The notes beneath the pieces are model-generated. The model did not search any database and was not told where the DNA came from. It saw only the letters and a program-made list of their open reading frames with translations. DNA of 33,688 nucleotides from an uncultured Clostridia bacterium (GTDB lineage: Bacteria > Bacillota > Clostridia > TANB77 > CAG-508): positions 1-33,688 of the forward strand of contig CAKOVX010000010.1 in NCBI GenBank assembly GCA_934122155.1, written 5' to 3'. Below are positions 14,172 through 21,708 of the stretch, one piece after another (within the stretch, counting starts at the first letter, position 1; each line of letters opens with the position of its first letter). The position numbers and the translations under genes were made by a program.

Positions 14172-16609
14172 TATAAATTTCCATTAGTATATTGCAAACC
14201 TTCAAGTCGTTTTCTATCATAAACTTTATCAACAATATTATTTATTTCATCAATATTTTCATCAAGAATATCAACTCTTATAAAATTTATAGGGAGATCT
14301 TTAGTAGAAATAGATAATGTTTTACTATTACAAATCAAAGTAACATTTTCTACATTATTAGGAATAATTCTAAAACTAAAGCCGAGTCTATCTTTTAAAT
14401 AATATTTGTTATTACTTTTGCAGTTGGTTCCGCAGTCAGGATAGCATTTATTAGTTTTACCCAAAAAACAATAGCTGCTAACCATTAAAGGTAAATTTCC
14501 ATATACTATTAATTCACTGTCAAGATTAGAATTTAAAAGTATTTCTTTTATGTTTTTTTGGTTAAGTTCTCTAGATAAAGTAATTCTAGAAAGGCCAAGT
14601 TTTTTATATTCGTCCATAGAAGCATTATTAAAAACATTTAAAGTATAGTTTCCAATAAACTCATATTTAGTATTATATTTCTTTAATAGTTCAAAATCAC
14701 ATACGTTAGAAACTACAAAACCTTTAATGTCATACATAGCAACAATTTGCTCAATAGAATTGAAAACAATATTTTTGTAATTTGTTTTTATAATACTAGG
14801 CATGTATATATATAAATTATATTTACAGCTCAGATATGTAATTATATTAGAATTCTTTTTATTTATAAACAATTCTAAAGGTAAGTATATGTTTTTAATT
14901 TTATTTTCATTTAACTTTGAATAACTAAAGCTTAAATCTATTCTTCTTAGAAGTAACGATATTGCTGGATTCTCAATTTTGGGCATATATGTAATGGTTT
15001 CAGCAGTTGCTTGTGGCACATATTCTAAGGTACGTTTAGATCTGTTCAATATTTCGCTTTGAAGTTTTTCTAAAGCGCTTCGTCTTAATTCATTTAAAGT
15101 ACTTATGCTTGGAACATAAAGTCCATCATCTAATAAAACAGTAATATTCTCAAAAGAAAACGGAGTATTATTTGTTTTTGAAATTTGTTTTACAACTCGT
15201 TCAACACTAATAGGAGTTTTTAAAGCATCAATTGGTATCATATTAGAAATTTCTTTTATATGGATGTTAGAGTAGAGTTCATTATAACAAGTATTTTTGT
15301 TAGTATAAATTTCCATACTAATTGGTGTATTCTTTTTTATAGTTACAGTACAATTTAATGGAATCTTTTTGTTTTCACAATTATCATAAGATGATTTGGC
15401 ATAATCACTTAAAGCCTTACTTGAAATCTTATAAACCTTATCACCAATTCGAATATTTCCTTTCATTCTACCAATAGTAACTTCCGTATTTGCAGTTACT
15501 AACTTTTGATTTGAGTCTTTTATCATTAATTCTGAAACTAAATATCTTGAAGGCTCATTAGAAATAGAAACTGAATCCCCAATTTCTAGATCTTCTTCTA
15601 ATTTTAGAGTAATATGGCCTTTATTAGAGTTATATTTTTTTATAGTTCCTAAATATATACCCATATTGCTAGGCTTTTCAGGAAATACAAGACTGTGATT
15701 TGGCTTAGTATCTAAGTGACCACAAGAAACACCACCTCTATTAAACACTTGCATCAAATCTTTTATATCTTTTTCATCAATAATAAAATCTTTATTATTC
15801 AATATAATATCAATATATTTTCTATAAATTCTTGTAACAGTTGCTACATATTCAGGGCTTTTCATACGTCCTTCAACTTTAAAACATTTAACACCAGCTT
15901 GAATCAAACGTGGTAAATATGGAATTCCACATAAATCTTTAGTACTTAACAGATAGCCTTTGTCAACAATCTTAGACTCTTGGCTTTCAGCATTTTTACT
16001 AACTAGTTCATAAGGTAGTCTACAAGGACCAGCACATTTTCCACGGTTTCCAGAACGTCCTCCAACAGCACTTGAAAATAAGCACTGACCGGAATAGCAG
16101 ATACATAAAGCACCATGTATAAAAGTTTCAATTTCAACTTTGCAGTTTTTACAAATATATTCAATTTCATCACACGAAAGTTCTCTTGAAAGAACCACTC
16201 TATCAAAACCAAGTTTTTCTAATTCTAGTACTCCTTGTAAATTGTGAATTGTCATTTGAGTACTAGCATGAACAGGAAGATCAGGAATGTTGTTAATTAA
16301 ATATTTTGCCAATCCTAAGTCTTGTACAATAATAGCATCTATTCCAGATTTATATGCTTCTTCTGCTAAACTAACAGCATCTTCAAATTCTTCATTTTTT
16401 AAAAGAGTATTTAAAGTTAAGTTCGTTTTTACATTTCTCAATTTACAGTAGTTTATAACTTGTTTCATGTCATCAATACTAAAGTTTGCGGCATACATTC
16501 TAGCATTAAACTGATCAACGCCAAAATATACTGCATCTGCGCCATTTTGTACTGCTGCTTTTAAACAATCCCAGTCTCCAACAGGGGATAAGAGTTCTAT
16601 TTTAGGCAT
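14159..16609 (-). CDS. Peptidase U32 family protein with DUF3656, RlhA-like
   Basis: The 816-residue protein starts at the ATG at 16609, ten bases after GGAGG; an upstream in-frame Met would place that site inside the gene. The N-terminal ~290 residues form the U32 TIM-barrel-like domain ('IELLSPVGDWDCLKAAVQNG', 'ADAVYFGV', 'LPVHASTQMTIHN'). The signature with C169, C176, C192 and C196 lies in 'FIHGALCICYSGQC' and 'GNRGKCAGPCR' and probably binds an iron-sulfur cluster. The middle carries DUF3656-like sequence, and the end has a second U32-like part with further cysteines. Although named peptidases, E. coli relatives hydroxylate RNA: the long RlhA (YdcP) acts on 23S rRNA C2501 and the short TrhP on tRNA. 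The length and DUF3656 favour an RlhA-like role. Confidence 0.85.
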   Translation of the reverse strand: MPKIELLSPVGDWDCLKAAVQNGADAVYFGVDQFNARMYAANFSIDDMKQVINYCKLRNVKTNLTLNTLLKNEEFEDAVSLAEEAYKSGIDAIIVQDLGLAKYLINNIPDLPVHASTQMTIHNLQGVLELEKLGFDRVVLSRELSCDEIEYICKNCKVEIETFIHGALCICYSGQCLFSSAVGGRSGNRGKCAGPCRLPYELVSKNAESQESKIVDKGYLLSTKDLCGIPYLPRLIQAGVKCFKVEGRMKSPEYVATVTRIYRKYIDIILNNKDFIIDEKDIKDLMQVFNRGGVSCGHLDTKPNHSLVFPEKPSNMGIYLGTIKKYNSNKGHITLKLEEDLEIGDSVSISNEPSRYLVSELMIKDSNQKLVTANTEVTIGRMKGNIRIGDKVYKISSKALSDYAKSSYDNCENKKIPLNCTVTIKKNTPISMEIYTNKNTCYNELYSNIHIKEISNMIPIDALKTPISVERVVKQISKTNNTPFSFENITVLLDDGLYVPSISTLNELRRSALEKLQSEILNRSKRTLEYVPQATAETITYMPKIENPAISLLLRRIDLSFSYSKLNENKIKNIYLPLELFINKKNSNIITYLSCKYNLYIYMPSIIKTNYKNIVFNSIEQIVAMYDIKGFVVSNVCDFELLKKYNTKYEFIGNYTLNVFNNASMDEYKKLGLSRITLSRELNQKNIKEILLNSNLDSELIVYGNLPLMVSSYCFLGKTNKCYPDCGTNCKSNNKYYLKDRLGFSFRIIPNNVENVTLICNSKTLSISTKDLPINFIRVDILDENIDEINNIVDKVYDRKRLEGLQYTNGNLYREV

Positions 16610-16716
16610 AAAGAAATAACCTCCATTTTTACTCATTAAAGCTTTATCTATTGTAACACAATTTTTGTCTTTTGCATACTAATATTATATAGAAAAATAA
16701 AAAGGAGGAGAACTTT

Positions 16717-16863
16717 ATGCCAGAAGAATCTAGAGATTGTGGATGCGGCCGTAATAACGGTGGTTGTTTCGGTAACTTATTTGGAGGATGTGGTGATAGT
16801 AGTATTTTATTCTTTATAATTATATTTTTATTACTATTTTGTAACTGCGGATGCAATAGATAA
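16717..16863 (+). CDS. Small Cys/Gly-rich single-pass membrane protein (48 residues)
   Basis: A strong AAGGAGG at 16702-16708 leads to the ATG at 16717 and a 48-codon ORF ending in TAA. The sequence has a polar Gly/Asn/Cys-rich head ('DCGCGRNNGGCFGN'), one hydrophobic segment ('ILFFIIIFLLLF', residues 30-41) and a 'CNCGCNR' end, eight cysteines in all. Short Gly/Cys-rich single-helix proteins of this style occur widely in Clostridia and resemble the YjcZ-type sporulation proteins of Bacillus in layout. A spore or envelope role is therefore possible but unproven. It is divergent from the U32 gene and closed by a strong terminator. Confidence 0.6.
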   Translation: MPEESRDCGCGRNNGGCFGNLFGGCGDSSILFFIIIFLLLFCNCGCNR

Positions 16864-16877
16864 ACATACTAGCTACG

Positions 16878-16908
16878 GGCAGCATTTGACAAATGTTGCC
16901 TTTTTTTT
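16878..16908 (+). terminator. rho-independent terminator after the Cys-rich small gene
   Basis: GGCAGCATTT and AAATGTTGCC pair (one G-U) around GAC and are followed by eight T. Confidence 0.92.
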
Positions 16909-16916
16909 AATTTGTC

Positions 16917-16945
16917 TTGACGTAAAATTGCAAGAATGATATACT
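16917..16945 (+). promoter_or_regulatory. Sigma-A promoter of the glucosaminidase gene
   Basis: TTGACG at 16917-16922 and TATACT at 16940-16945 are separated by 17 bases, followed by a short leader and AGGAGG before the ATG at 16982. Confidence 0.7.
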
Positions 16946-16981
16946 AAATTTGTAGAAATTTATCACATTTAGGAGGAAAAA

Positions 16982-18586
16982 ATGTTGTCGAAAAACATTT
17001 TTAATATACGAAAAATTATAAGCATAATATTAATAATTTTAATATTATCTAGCTTAATTATATTATTATTTAATACAAGCGAATCAAAGGCTGCATATAG
17101 CAGTAAATTTTCAAAATATCCAGGTTATGAAACTTTAATAAAAAAATTACAAGAAGCTCATCCAAATTGGGAGTTTGAGATACTGGAAACTGGTTTAGAT
17201 TGGAATGAAACAATTGTAGCTGAATCTACAAAAGATCATGGAAAAAACGTTGTACCTAAAACCAGACCAGATGCATGGAAATGTTCTTGTGGTAAAACTG
17301 TTGAATATGCTTGGAAATGTGCATCAACGGCAGCTGTGGCATACTATATGGATCCAAGGAACTCATTGAATGAAAATTATATATTTCAATTTGAACAGTT
17401 AACATATGACTCTCAAATTCAAGTAAGGGAAGGCGTAGAAATTATATTAAAGCCATGTAATTATATGCATGGAAAAGTTACATATTATGATACAAATGGA
17501 AATAAGAAAACCTTAAATAAAACATATATAGATGTAATAATGGAAGCAGCAAAACAATATAATGTTAGCCCTTATCATTTAGCTGCTAGAATTAGACAAG
17601 AACAAGGAGCTGGAGATGCTGGCTCAATGATTTCTGGTACATGGACAGAAGAAGGTGGAAAATACAAGGGATATTATAACTTTTTCAACATAAAAGCTTT
17701 CGGAAGTGATTTAGTAAAAACGGGACTAACTTATGCAAAAAATCAAGGATGGACAGACCCAGAAAAATCAATAAAAGGCGGAGCAGCTATAATAGTAAAA
17801 GATTATATTGCAGGAGGACAAGATACTCTATATTTACAAAAATTTGATGTTGTTGATGCAGGTGATGGATATTACTGTTGGCAATATATGACTAATGTAT
17901 CAGCATCAAAAACTGAAGGACAATCTATTAGAAATGCATATAACAGTATGGGCTTATTGTCTGGAAATTCAAAAATTAAATTTAAAATACCAGTATATAA
18001 AAATATGCCTGAGCAAATATGCCCAGAACCAGGAACAGAAAAGCCAGTGACACAAGATGTTAAAATAACTGGAGATTCGGTTGCAGTAAGAAATGGCAAA
18101 GGAACCAACTATGCTAAAATTACTACATTAAGTAAAGGCACCAAGCTTTTAAGAATTGAATTAGATAATTCTACTACTGGAGGTTATTACTGGGACAAAG
18201 TTGTATTGGCAAATGGAACAATTGGATATGTTGCAAGAACATATTTAAAACAAATAGACTTACAAAGTAATTGTAATGAACAATATATTACAACTAGATA
18301 CACAGATTTAAAAAATGGACCAGGAATAAATAAGACTTCTGTATTGAGAATACTAGCTTCAGGACAAATAGTGACAGTTGTTGAGAAAGGCAAATATAAT
18401 TCGTTGGATGGAAACAGCTGGTGGAGAGTAAAATTAAGTGATGGAACATATGGATATGTAACAGAAAATAGTTTTGAAAAATATGATCCAAATAAAATCG
18501 ATCAATTAAGAATAATTTGTACAGATGGATTGACAGTTAGAAAATCTGCAAGTACTAGCTCGGAATTCCTAGCTTCATTACGGTAA
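16982..18586 (+). CDS. Secreted N-acetylglucosaminidase with SH3 repeats, cut short by frameshift
   Basis: A signal peptide (hydrophobic ~11-31, possible cut after 'ESKA') precedes a cell-wall hydrolase domain at ~45-330. It resembles the LytD/GH73-type endo-beta-N-acetylglucosaminidases: 'YPGYETLIKKLQEAHPNWEF', 'YMDPRNSLNENYIFQFE', 'VSPYHLAARIRQEQG' with likely catalytic E207, and 'YYNFFNIKA'. Two bacterial SH3 domains follow ('VAVRNGKGTNYAKITTLSKGT' region; 'LKNGPGINKTSVLRILASGQ' region), then the first half of a third ('LTVRKSASTSSEF'). The frame then hits TAA at 18584. The next frame carries the rest of that SH3 domain and a dockerin, so the ancestral gene was about 721 codons (16982-19148). 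This is either a real lesion or a base-call error. As read, the product keeps its catalytic part but loses its C-terminal anchoring module. Confidence 0.8.
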   Translation: MLSKNIFNIRKIISIILIILILSSLIILLFNTSESKAAYSSKFSKYPGYETLIKKLQEAHPNWEFEILETGLDWNETIVAESTKDHGKNVVPKTRPDAWKCSCGKTVEYAWKCASTAAVAYYMDPRNSLNENYIFQFEQLTYDSQIQVREGVEIILKPCNYMHGKVTYYDTNGNKKTLNKTYIDVIMEAAKQYNVSPYHLAARIRQEQGAGDAGSMISGTWTEEGGKYKGYYNFFNIKAFGSDLVKTGLTYAKNQGWTDPEKSIKGGAAIIVKDYIAGGQDTLYLQKFDVVDAGDGYYCWQYMTNVSASKTEGQSIRNAYNSMGLLSGNSKIKFKIPVYKNMPEQICPEPGTEKPVTQDVKITGDSVAVRNGKGTNYAKITTLSKGTKLLRIELDNSTTGGYYWDKVVLANGTIGYVARTYLKQIDLQSNCNEQYITTRYTDLKNGPGINKTSVLRILASGQIVTVVEKGKYNSLDGNSWWRVKLSDGTYGYVTENSFEKYDPNKIDQLRIICTDGLTVRKSASTSSEFLASLR

Positions 18587-19148
18587 AGGAGCAGTAGTAA
18601 CTAGAACAGAAAAAAATGTAACGAGTAAAGAGACAAGATATGTTTGGAACAAAATAATTACATCTAGTGGAATTGTTGGATATATAGCAACCAGGGATAA
18701 CAAAATTAATGAAGATTGGGTTGAAGTTATAAAAAACGACAATACCGAAACCTCATCAGATATAAAAGGAACAGGTTTTAAAACAAGTGGAACTAATATT
18801 GTTTGCCAACCTAATATTACAGCTGCAAACATTAAAGCTGCATCAAAAGATATTGTAATAAAAAATGGTTCAAAAGTAATATCTGATACCGAAAAAGTTG
18901 GAACAGGGTATACGTTAACATTAAAAGACAAAACATACACAATAGTAGTGCTAGGCGATGTTAATGGAGACGGAAAAGCATCTGCTGGAGACTATGTGCT
19001 AATTAAAAATCACATAATGCAAACTAATTTAATAAAAAATTCTGCAAATCAGAGCGCAGCTGATGTAAATAAGGATGGCAAAATTTCAGCTGGAGACTAT
19101 GTGTTAATAAAAAATTATATAATGAAAGGTACAGAATTTTCATTATAA
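18573..19148 (+). pseudogene. Detached C-terminal part of the glucosaminidase: SH3 end and dockerin
   Basis: Reading one frame on from the upstream gene (open from 18573) gives 'GKGAVVTRTEKN' and 'WNKIITSSGIVGYIA', the missing second half of the third SH3 domain. A beta-rich linker ('NITAANIKAASKDIVIKNG') follows, then a type I dockerin with two calcium-loop repeats: 'GDVNGDGKASAGDYVLIKNHI' and 'ADVNKDGKISAGDYVLIKNYI'. No ribosome binding site with a good start precedes it until an internal ATG at 18948, which would begin inside the dockerin. It is therefore the tail of the same gene rather than a new gene. One extra base, somewhere at about 18573-18583, accounts for the break. Dockerins normally bind cohesin domains on other surface proteins. 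Confidence 0.8.
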
Positions 19149-19169
19149 TTATAAGGGAGATTAAAACAA

Positions 19170-20441
19170 ATGAATAAAAAAATATTAAAATTTAATTTAT
19201 GTTTAATAATATTATTTATACTTATATCATGCACAGCACAAGTTTATGCTGCTGGAAGTTTTTCATTAAGCAAATCTAGTTCTAGTATAACAGAAGGTAA
19301 AACAGATAGTTTTACTATAAACGGAAGTGATGCAACAGGAAGAGTAGATATAACATCTTCTAATACTAGTGTAGCAACAGTTAGCTCAAGTAGTCAATGG
19401 CTTGAGAATAGTTCTGCTTCTATAACTATAACAGCAAAAAAAGCAGGAACTGCCAAAATAACTGTATCTGGTACGGTAGCTGATAAATTAGGAAATGAGT
19501 CTACTGTAACTAAAACCATAAGTGTAACAGTAAAAGCAAAATCAACATCAAGTTCTAATAGCAGTTCAAATTCTAATAGTGGAAGTACTACAAAAACACC
19601 TAAATTTACTAGTGTTAATCAAACAATGTACACCACAGGAGAAGTTAATATAAGAAAGAGTTATTCTACATCTAGTGCAATAATAAAAACCGTAAGTAAG
19701 GGTACAGAAGTTACTAGAACAGGAATAGGTAACAATGGTTGGAGCAAGATTACATATAATGGACAAACAGCATATATTAGTAGTGAACTACTAACAAAAA
19801 CGAAACCAGCTGAAGATAAGCCAAAGACAGAAGAACCTAAAAATACAACTTCAAATGAAGAAACTAATAATACAACAAATGTGGAAACTAATGAGAGCAA
19901 AAACAATGAGGCAATTAACAACACCGTTGATGATAACAACTCAACTGCTAACGAGGAATTGAGTTTATCATCTTTAGAAATTGCAGGAGTAAATTTCTCA
20001 GAAGGATTTGATCCAAGTAAACACAGCTATGGACTAAAATTAAACTTTTTTGTAAAGAGCTTAGATATTACTGCTAAAGCAAATAAAGAAGATGCAAAAG
20101 TAGAAATAATAGGAAATCAAGATTTTGTTGAAGGAGAAAATAATGTTACAATATTACTTACTTCAGCAGATGGAAATGAAACAGCAACATACCAAATAAA
20201 AGTAACAGTACCTTCAGAGGTTGCAAGTGCACCACAAAATAATATTCAATTTTATTTAATGTGTGGAACAATCATATTAGCTGCAATTGTAGTTATAATA
20301 ATTATTACAGCAATATACAAAAAAGCTAATCACTCTAATATTGAAAACAGCACAAAGCAAAAAGAAAATGATAATGACTTACATATAGATGCTGAAAATA
20401 AAATAAAAAAAGAAAAAACAAAAGGAAAACACTCAAATTAA
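19170..20441 (+). CDS. Surface-anchored Big2/SH3/cadherin-like protein
   Basis: The 423 residues begin with a signal peptide ending near 'AQVYAA' (residue ~28). A bacterial Ig-like Big2 domain follows (~29-123: 'SSNTSVATVSSS', 'AGTAKITVSG'), then a Ser-rich linker, an SH3 domain (~150-208: 'GEVNIRKSYSTSSAIIKTVSKGTEV', 'GWSKITYNGQTAYI') and a long Thr/Asn/Glu-rich spacer. A cadherin-like beta-sandwich domain (~265-347: 'LSSLEIAGVNFSEGFDPSKHSYGLKL', 'GNETATYQIKV') precedes a membrane helix (~358-382) and a charged cytoplasmic tail. This layout suits a wall-spanning adhesive or structural protein anchored by its C-terminal helix. It follows the dockerin tail by 21 bases and is probably co-transcribed with the hydrolase. 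Confidence 0.8.
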   Translation: MNKKILKFNLCLIILFILISCTAQVYAAGSFSLSKSSSSITEGKTDSFTINGSDATGRVDITSSNTSVATVSSSSQWLENSSASITITAKKAGTAKITVSGTVADKLGNESTVTKTISVTVKAKSTSSSNSSSNSNSGSTTKTPKFTSVNQTMYTTGEVNIRKSYSTSSAIIKTVSKGTEVTRTGIGNNGWSKITYNGQTAYISSELLTKTKPAEDKPKTEEPKNTTSNEETNNTTNVETNESKNNEAINNTVDDNNSTANEELSLSSLEIAGVNFSEGFDPSKHSYGLKLNFFVKSLDITAKANKEDAKVEIIGNQDFVEGENNVTILLTSADGNETATYQIKVTVPSEVASAPQNNIQFYLMCGTIILAAIVVIIIITAIYKKANHSNIENSTKQKENDNDLHIDAENKIKKEKTKGKHSN

Positions 20442-20454
20442 TAATTAATTAAAA

Positions 20455-20479
20455 AGGAAAAGATATTTTATCTTTTCCT
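20455..20479 (+). terminator. Hairpin after the surface protein gene
   Basis: AGGAAAAGATA and TATCTTTTCCT pair perfectly around TTT. The T run lies inside the 3' arm and no poly-T follows, so termination may be partial. The tRNA begins eight bases later and could be reached by read-through. Confidence 0.6.
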
Positions 20480-20487
20480 AAATATAT

Positions 20488-20563
20488 GCTACTGTAGCTC
20501 AGTTGGTAGAGCAACAGATTCGTAACCTGTGGGTCGGCAGTTCAATTCTGCCCAGTAGCTCCA
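20488..20563 (+). tRNA. tRNA-Thr (anticodon CGT)
   Basis: The 76-nt cloverleaf includes an encoded CCA. The acceptor stem GCTACTG/CAGTAGC pairs fully, the D arm is GCTC/GAGC and the T arm GGCAG/CTGCC has the loop TTCAATT. The anticodon loop TTCGTAA gives anticodon CGT, which reads ACG (Thr). The anticodon stem ACAGA/CCTGT has an A-C mismatch at the loop-closing pair. Discriminator base 73 is T. No clear own promoter was seen upstream. Confidence 0.93.
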
Positions 20564-20569
20564 TTTTAT

Positions 20570-20692
20570 ATCAACATAGATAATAAAGAAATGTATCATC
20601 TAGGAGCTTCAATAAAAGACTTAGGAAAGAAATGCTTTGCAATTAATAGAATTGAAGATATGGAAATTATAGAAAAAATTTTTGATAAATAA
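20570..20692 (+). pseudogene. Remnant of a mobile-element-type protein C terminus
   Basis: Starting only a few bases after the tRNA 3' end, one frame reads 'INIDNKEMYHLGASIKDLGKK', then 'CFAINRIEDMEIIEKIFDK' and a stop at 20690. The 'YHLGASIKDLGKKCFA' block is the characteristic end of a PLD-like domain found at the C terminus of ORF6N/KilA-N-type phage and mobile-element proteins, where it follows 'HDRF(L/I)I(I/L)D'. Everything upstream of that block is missing and no start codon or ribosome binding site is present. I read it as a leftover of an element once inserted at the tRNA-Thr gene. The family assignment comes from memory of the motif. Confidence 0.6.
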
Positions 20693-20711
20693 TACTAAAT
20701 TCTACTTCTCC

Positions 20712-20740
20712 AAATGGTGACCAAAAGGTTGCCATTTTTT
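20712..20740 (+). terminator. Terminator between the tRNA region and ftsY
   Basis: AAATGGTGACC and GGTTGCCATTT pair (two G-U) around AAAA, with six T ending at 20740. Confidence 0.85.
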
Positions 20741-20757
20741 GCATATTATGGTAAAAT
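20729..20757 (+). promoter_or_regulatory. Candidate ftsY promoter overlapping the terminator
   Basis: TTGCCA at 20729-20734 and TAAAAT at 20752-20757 are separated by 17 bases. The -35 box lies in the 3' arm of the preceding terminator. Confidence 0.45.
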
Positions 20758-20791
20758 ATATAGGTATTCAAACAAAAGAGAGGTTGATTTT

Positions 20792-21697
20792 ATGGGATTT
20801 TTTGATAAACTAAAAAACGGTTTAAGTAAAACCAAAAATTCATTTGATGAAAAGCTAAATAATGTGTTTAGTAATTTTAGAAAAGTAGATGAAGAACTAT
20901 TAGAAGAATTAGAAGAAGCTCTAATAATGTCAGACGTTGGAGCTCAAACAGCTACTAAAATTATTGCAAATTTAAGAGATAGAATAAAAAAAGAAAAAAT
21001 TCAAAATGAAGAAGAGGTAAGAAATGCACTAAGAGAAGAAATAAAAGAGATTTTAGATGAAGTTGATAATGGCTTAAAGTTAGAAACTCAGCCAGCAGTT
21101 ATTTTAGTAGTAGGAGTAAATGGAGTAGGAAAAACTACTTCAATTGGAAAAATAGCAAATCGATTAAAGCAAGATGGCAAAAAAGTAGTAATTGCAGCAG
21201 CAGATACTTTTAGAGCAGCAGCAGTAGAACAACTAGAAATATGGGCTGACAGAGCTGGATGTGATATAGTAAAAAAGGAAGAGGGTGCAGACCCAGCATC
21301 AGTAGTTTTTGATGCAATTCAAATAACTAAACAAAAAGATGCAGACGTTTTAATATGCGATACAGCAGGAAGATTACATAACAAAAAATATTTGATGGAC
21401 GAATTAGTAAAAATAAAAAAGGTAATAGATAAAGAACTGCCAGAAAGTTCAAAAGAAGTTTTGATGGTTCTTGATGCAACAACAGGACAAAATGCTATTT
21501 CACAAGTAAAAGCATTTAAAGAAACAGTTGATATAAATGGTTTGATACTAACTAAACTAGATGGAACAGCTAAAGGGGGAGTAGTGGTTGGCATAGTTGC
21601 AGAAAACCAAATGCCAGTTAAATTTGTTGGTGTAGGTGAACAAATTGATGATATGGAAATTTTTAATAGTACTGACTTTGTAAATGCTTTAATTTAA
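20792..21697 (+). CDS. ftsY: Signal recognition particle receptor FtsY
   Basis: This SRP-type GTPase docks SRP-bound ribosomes at the membrane. The start is the ATG at 20792 after AGAGAGG; an in-frame ATG at 20714 lies inside the upstream terminator and is not credible. The 301 residues comprise a short N domain ('LLEELEEALIMSDVG') and the G domain: G1 'GVNGVGKTT' at 108-116, 'AADTFRAAAVEQLEIW' (the SRP-GTPase insertion region), G3 'DTAGR' at 190-194, G4 'TKLD' at 254-257 and 'GVGEQIDDM' near the end. The long acidic A domain of E. coli FtsY is absent, as usual in Firmicutes. The neighbouring rnc and smc genes often seen in this phylum are absent. The UPF0182 gene follows 11 bases later. Confidence 0.96.
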   Translation: MGFFDKLKNGLSKTKNSFDEKLNNVFSNFRKVDEELLEELEEALIMSDVGAQTATKIIANLRDRIKKEKIQNEEEVRNALREEIKEILDEVDNGLKLETQPAVILVVGVNGVGKTTSIGKIANRLKQDGKKVVIAAADTFRAAAVEQLEIWADRAGCDIVKKEEGADPASVVFDAIQITKQKDADVLICDTAGRLHNKKYLMDELVKIKKVIDKELPESSKEVLMVLDATTGQNAISQVKAFKETVDINGLILTKLDGTAKGGVVVGIVAENQMPVKFVGVGEQIDDMEIFNSTDFVNALI

Positions 21698-21708
21698 TGG
21701 AGGGTTAA

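Noticed and set aside
18578..18590. Programmed +1 frameshifting in the glucosaminidase gene
   Set aside because: The CGG-TAA context gives the P-site tRNA no good re-pairing in the +1 frame and there is no prfB-like slippery sequence, so a plain indel is more likely.
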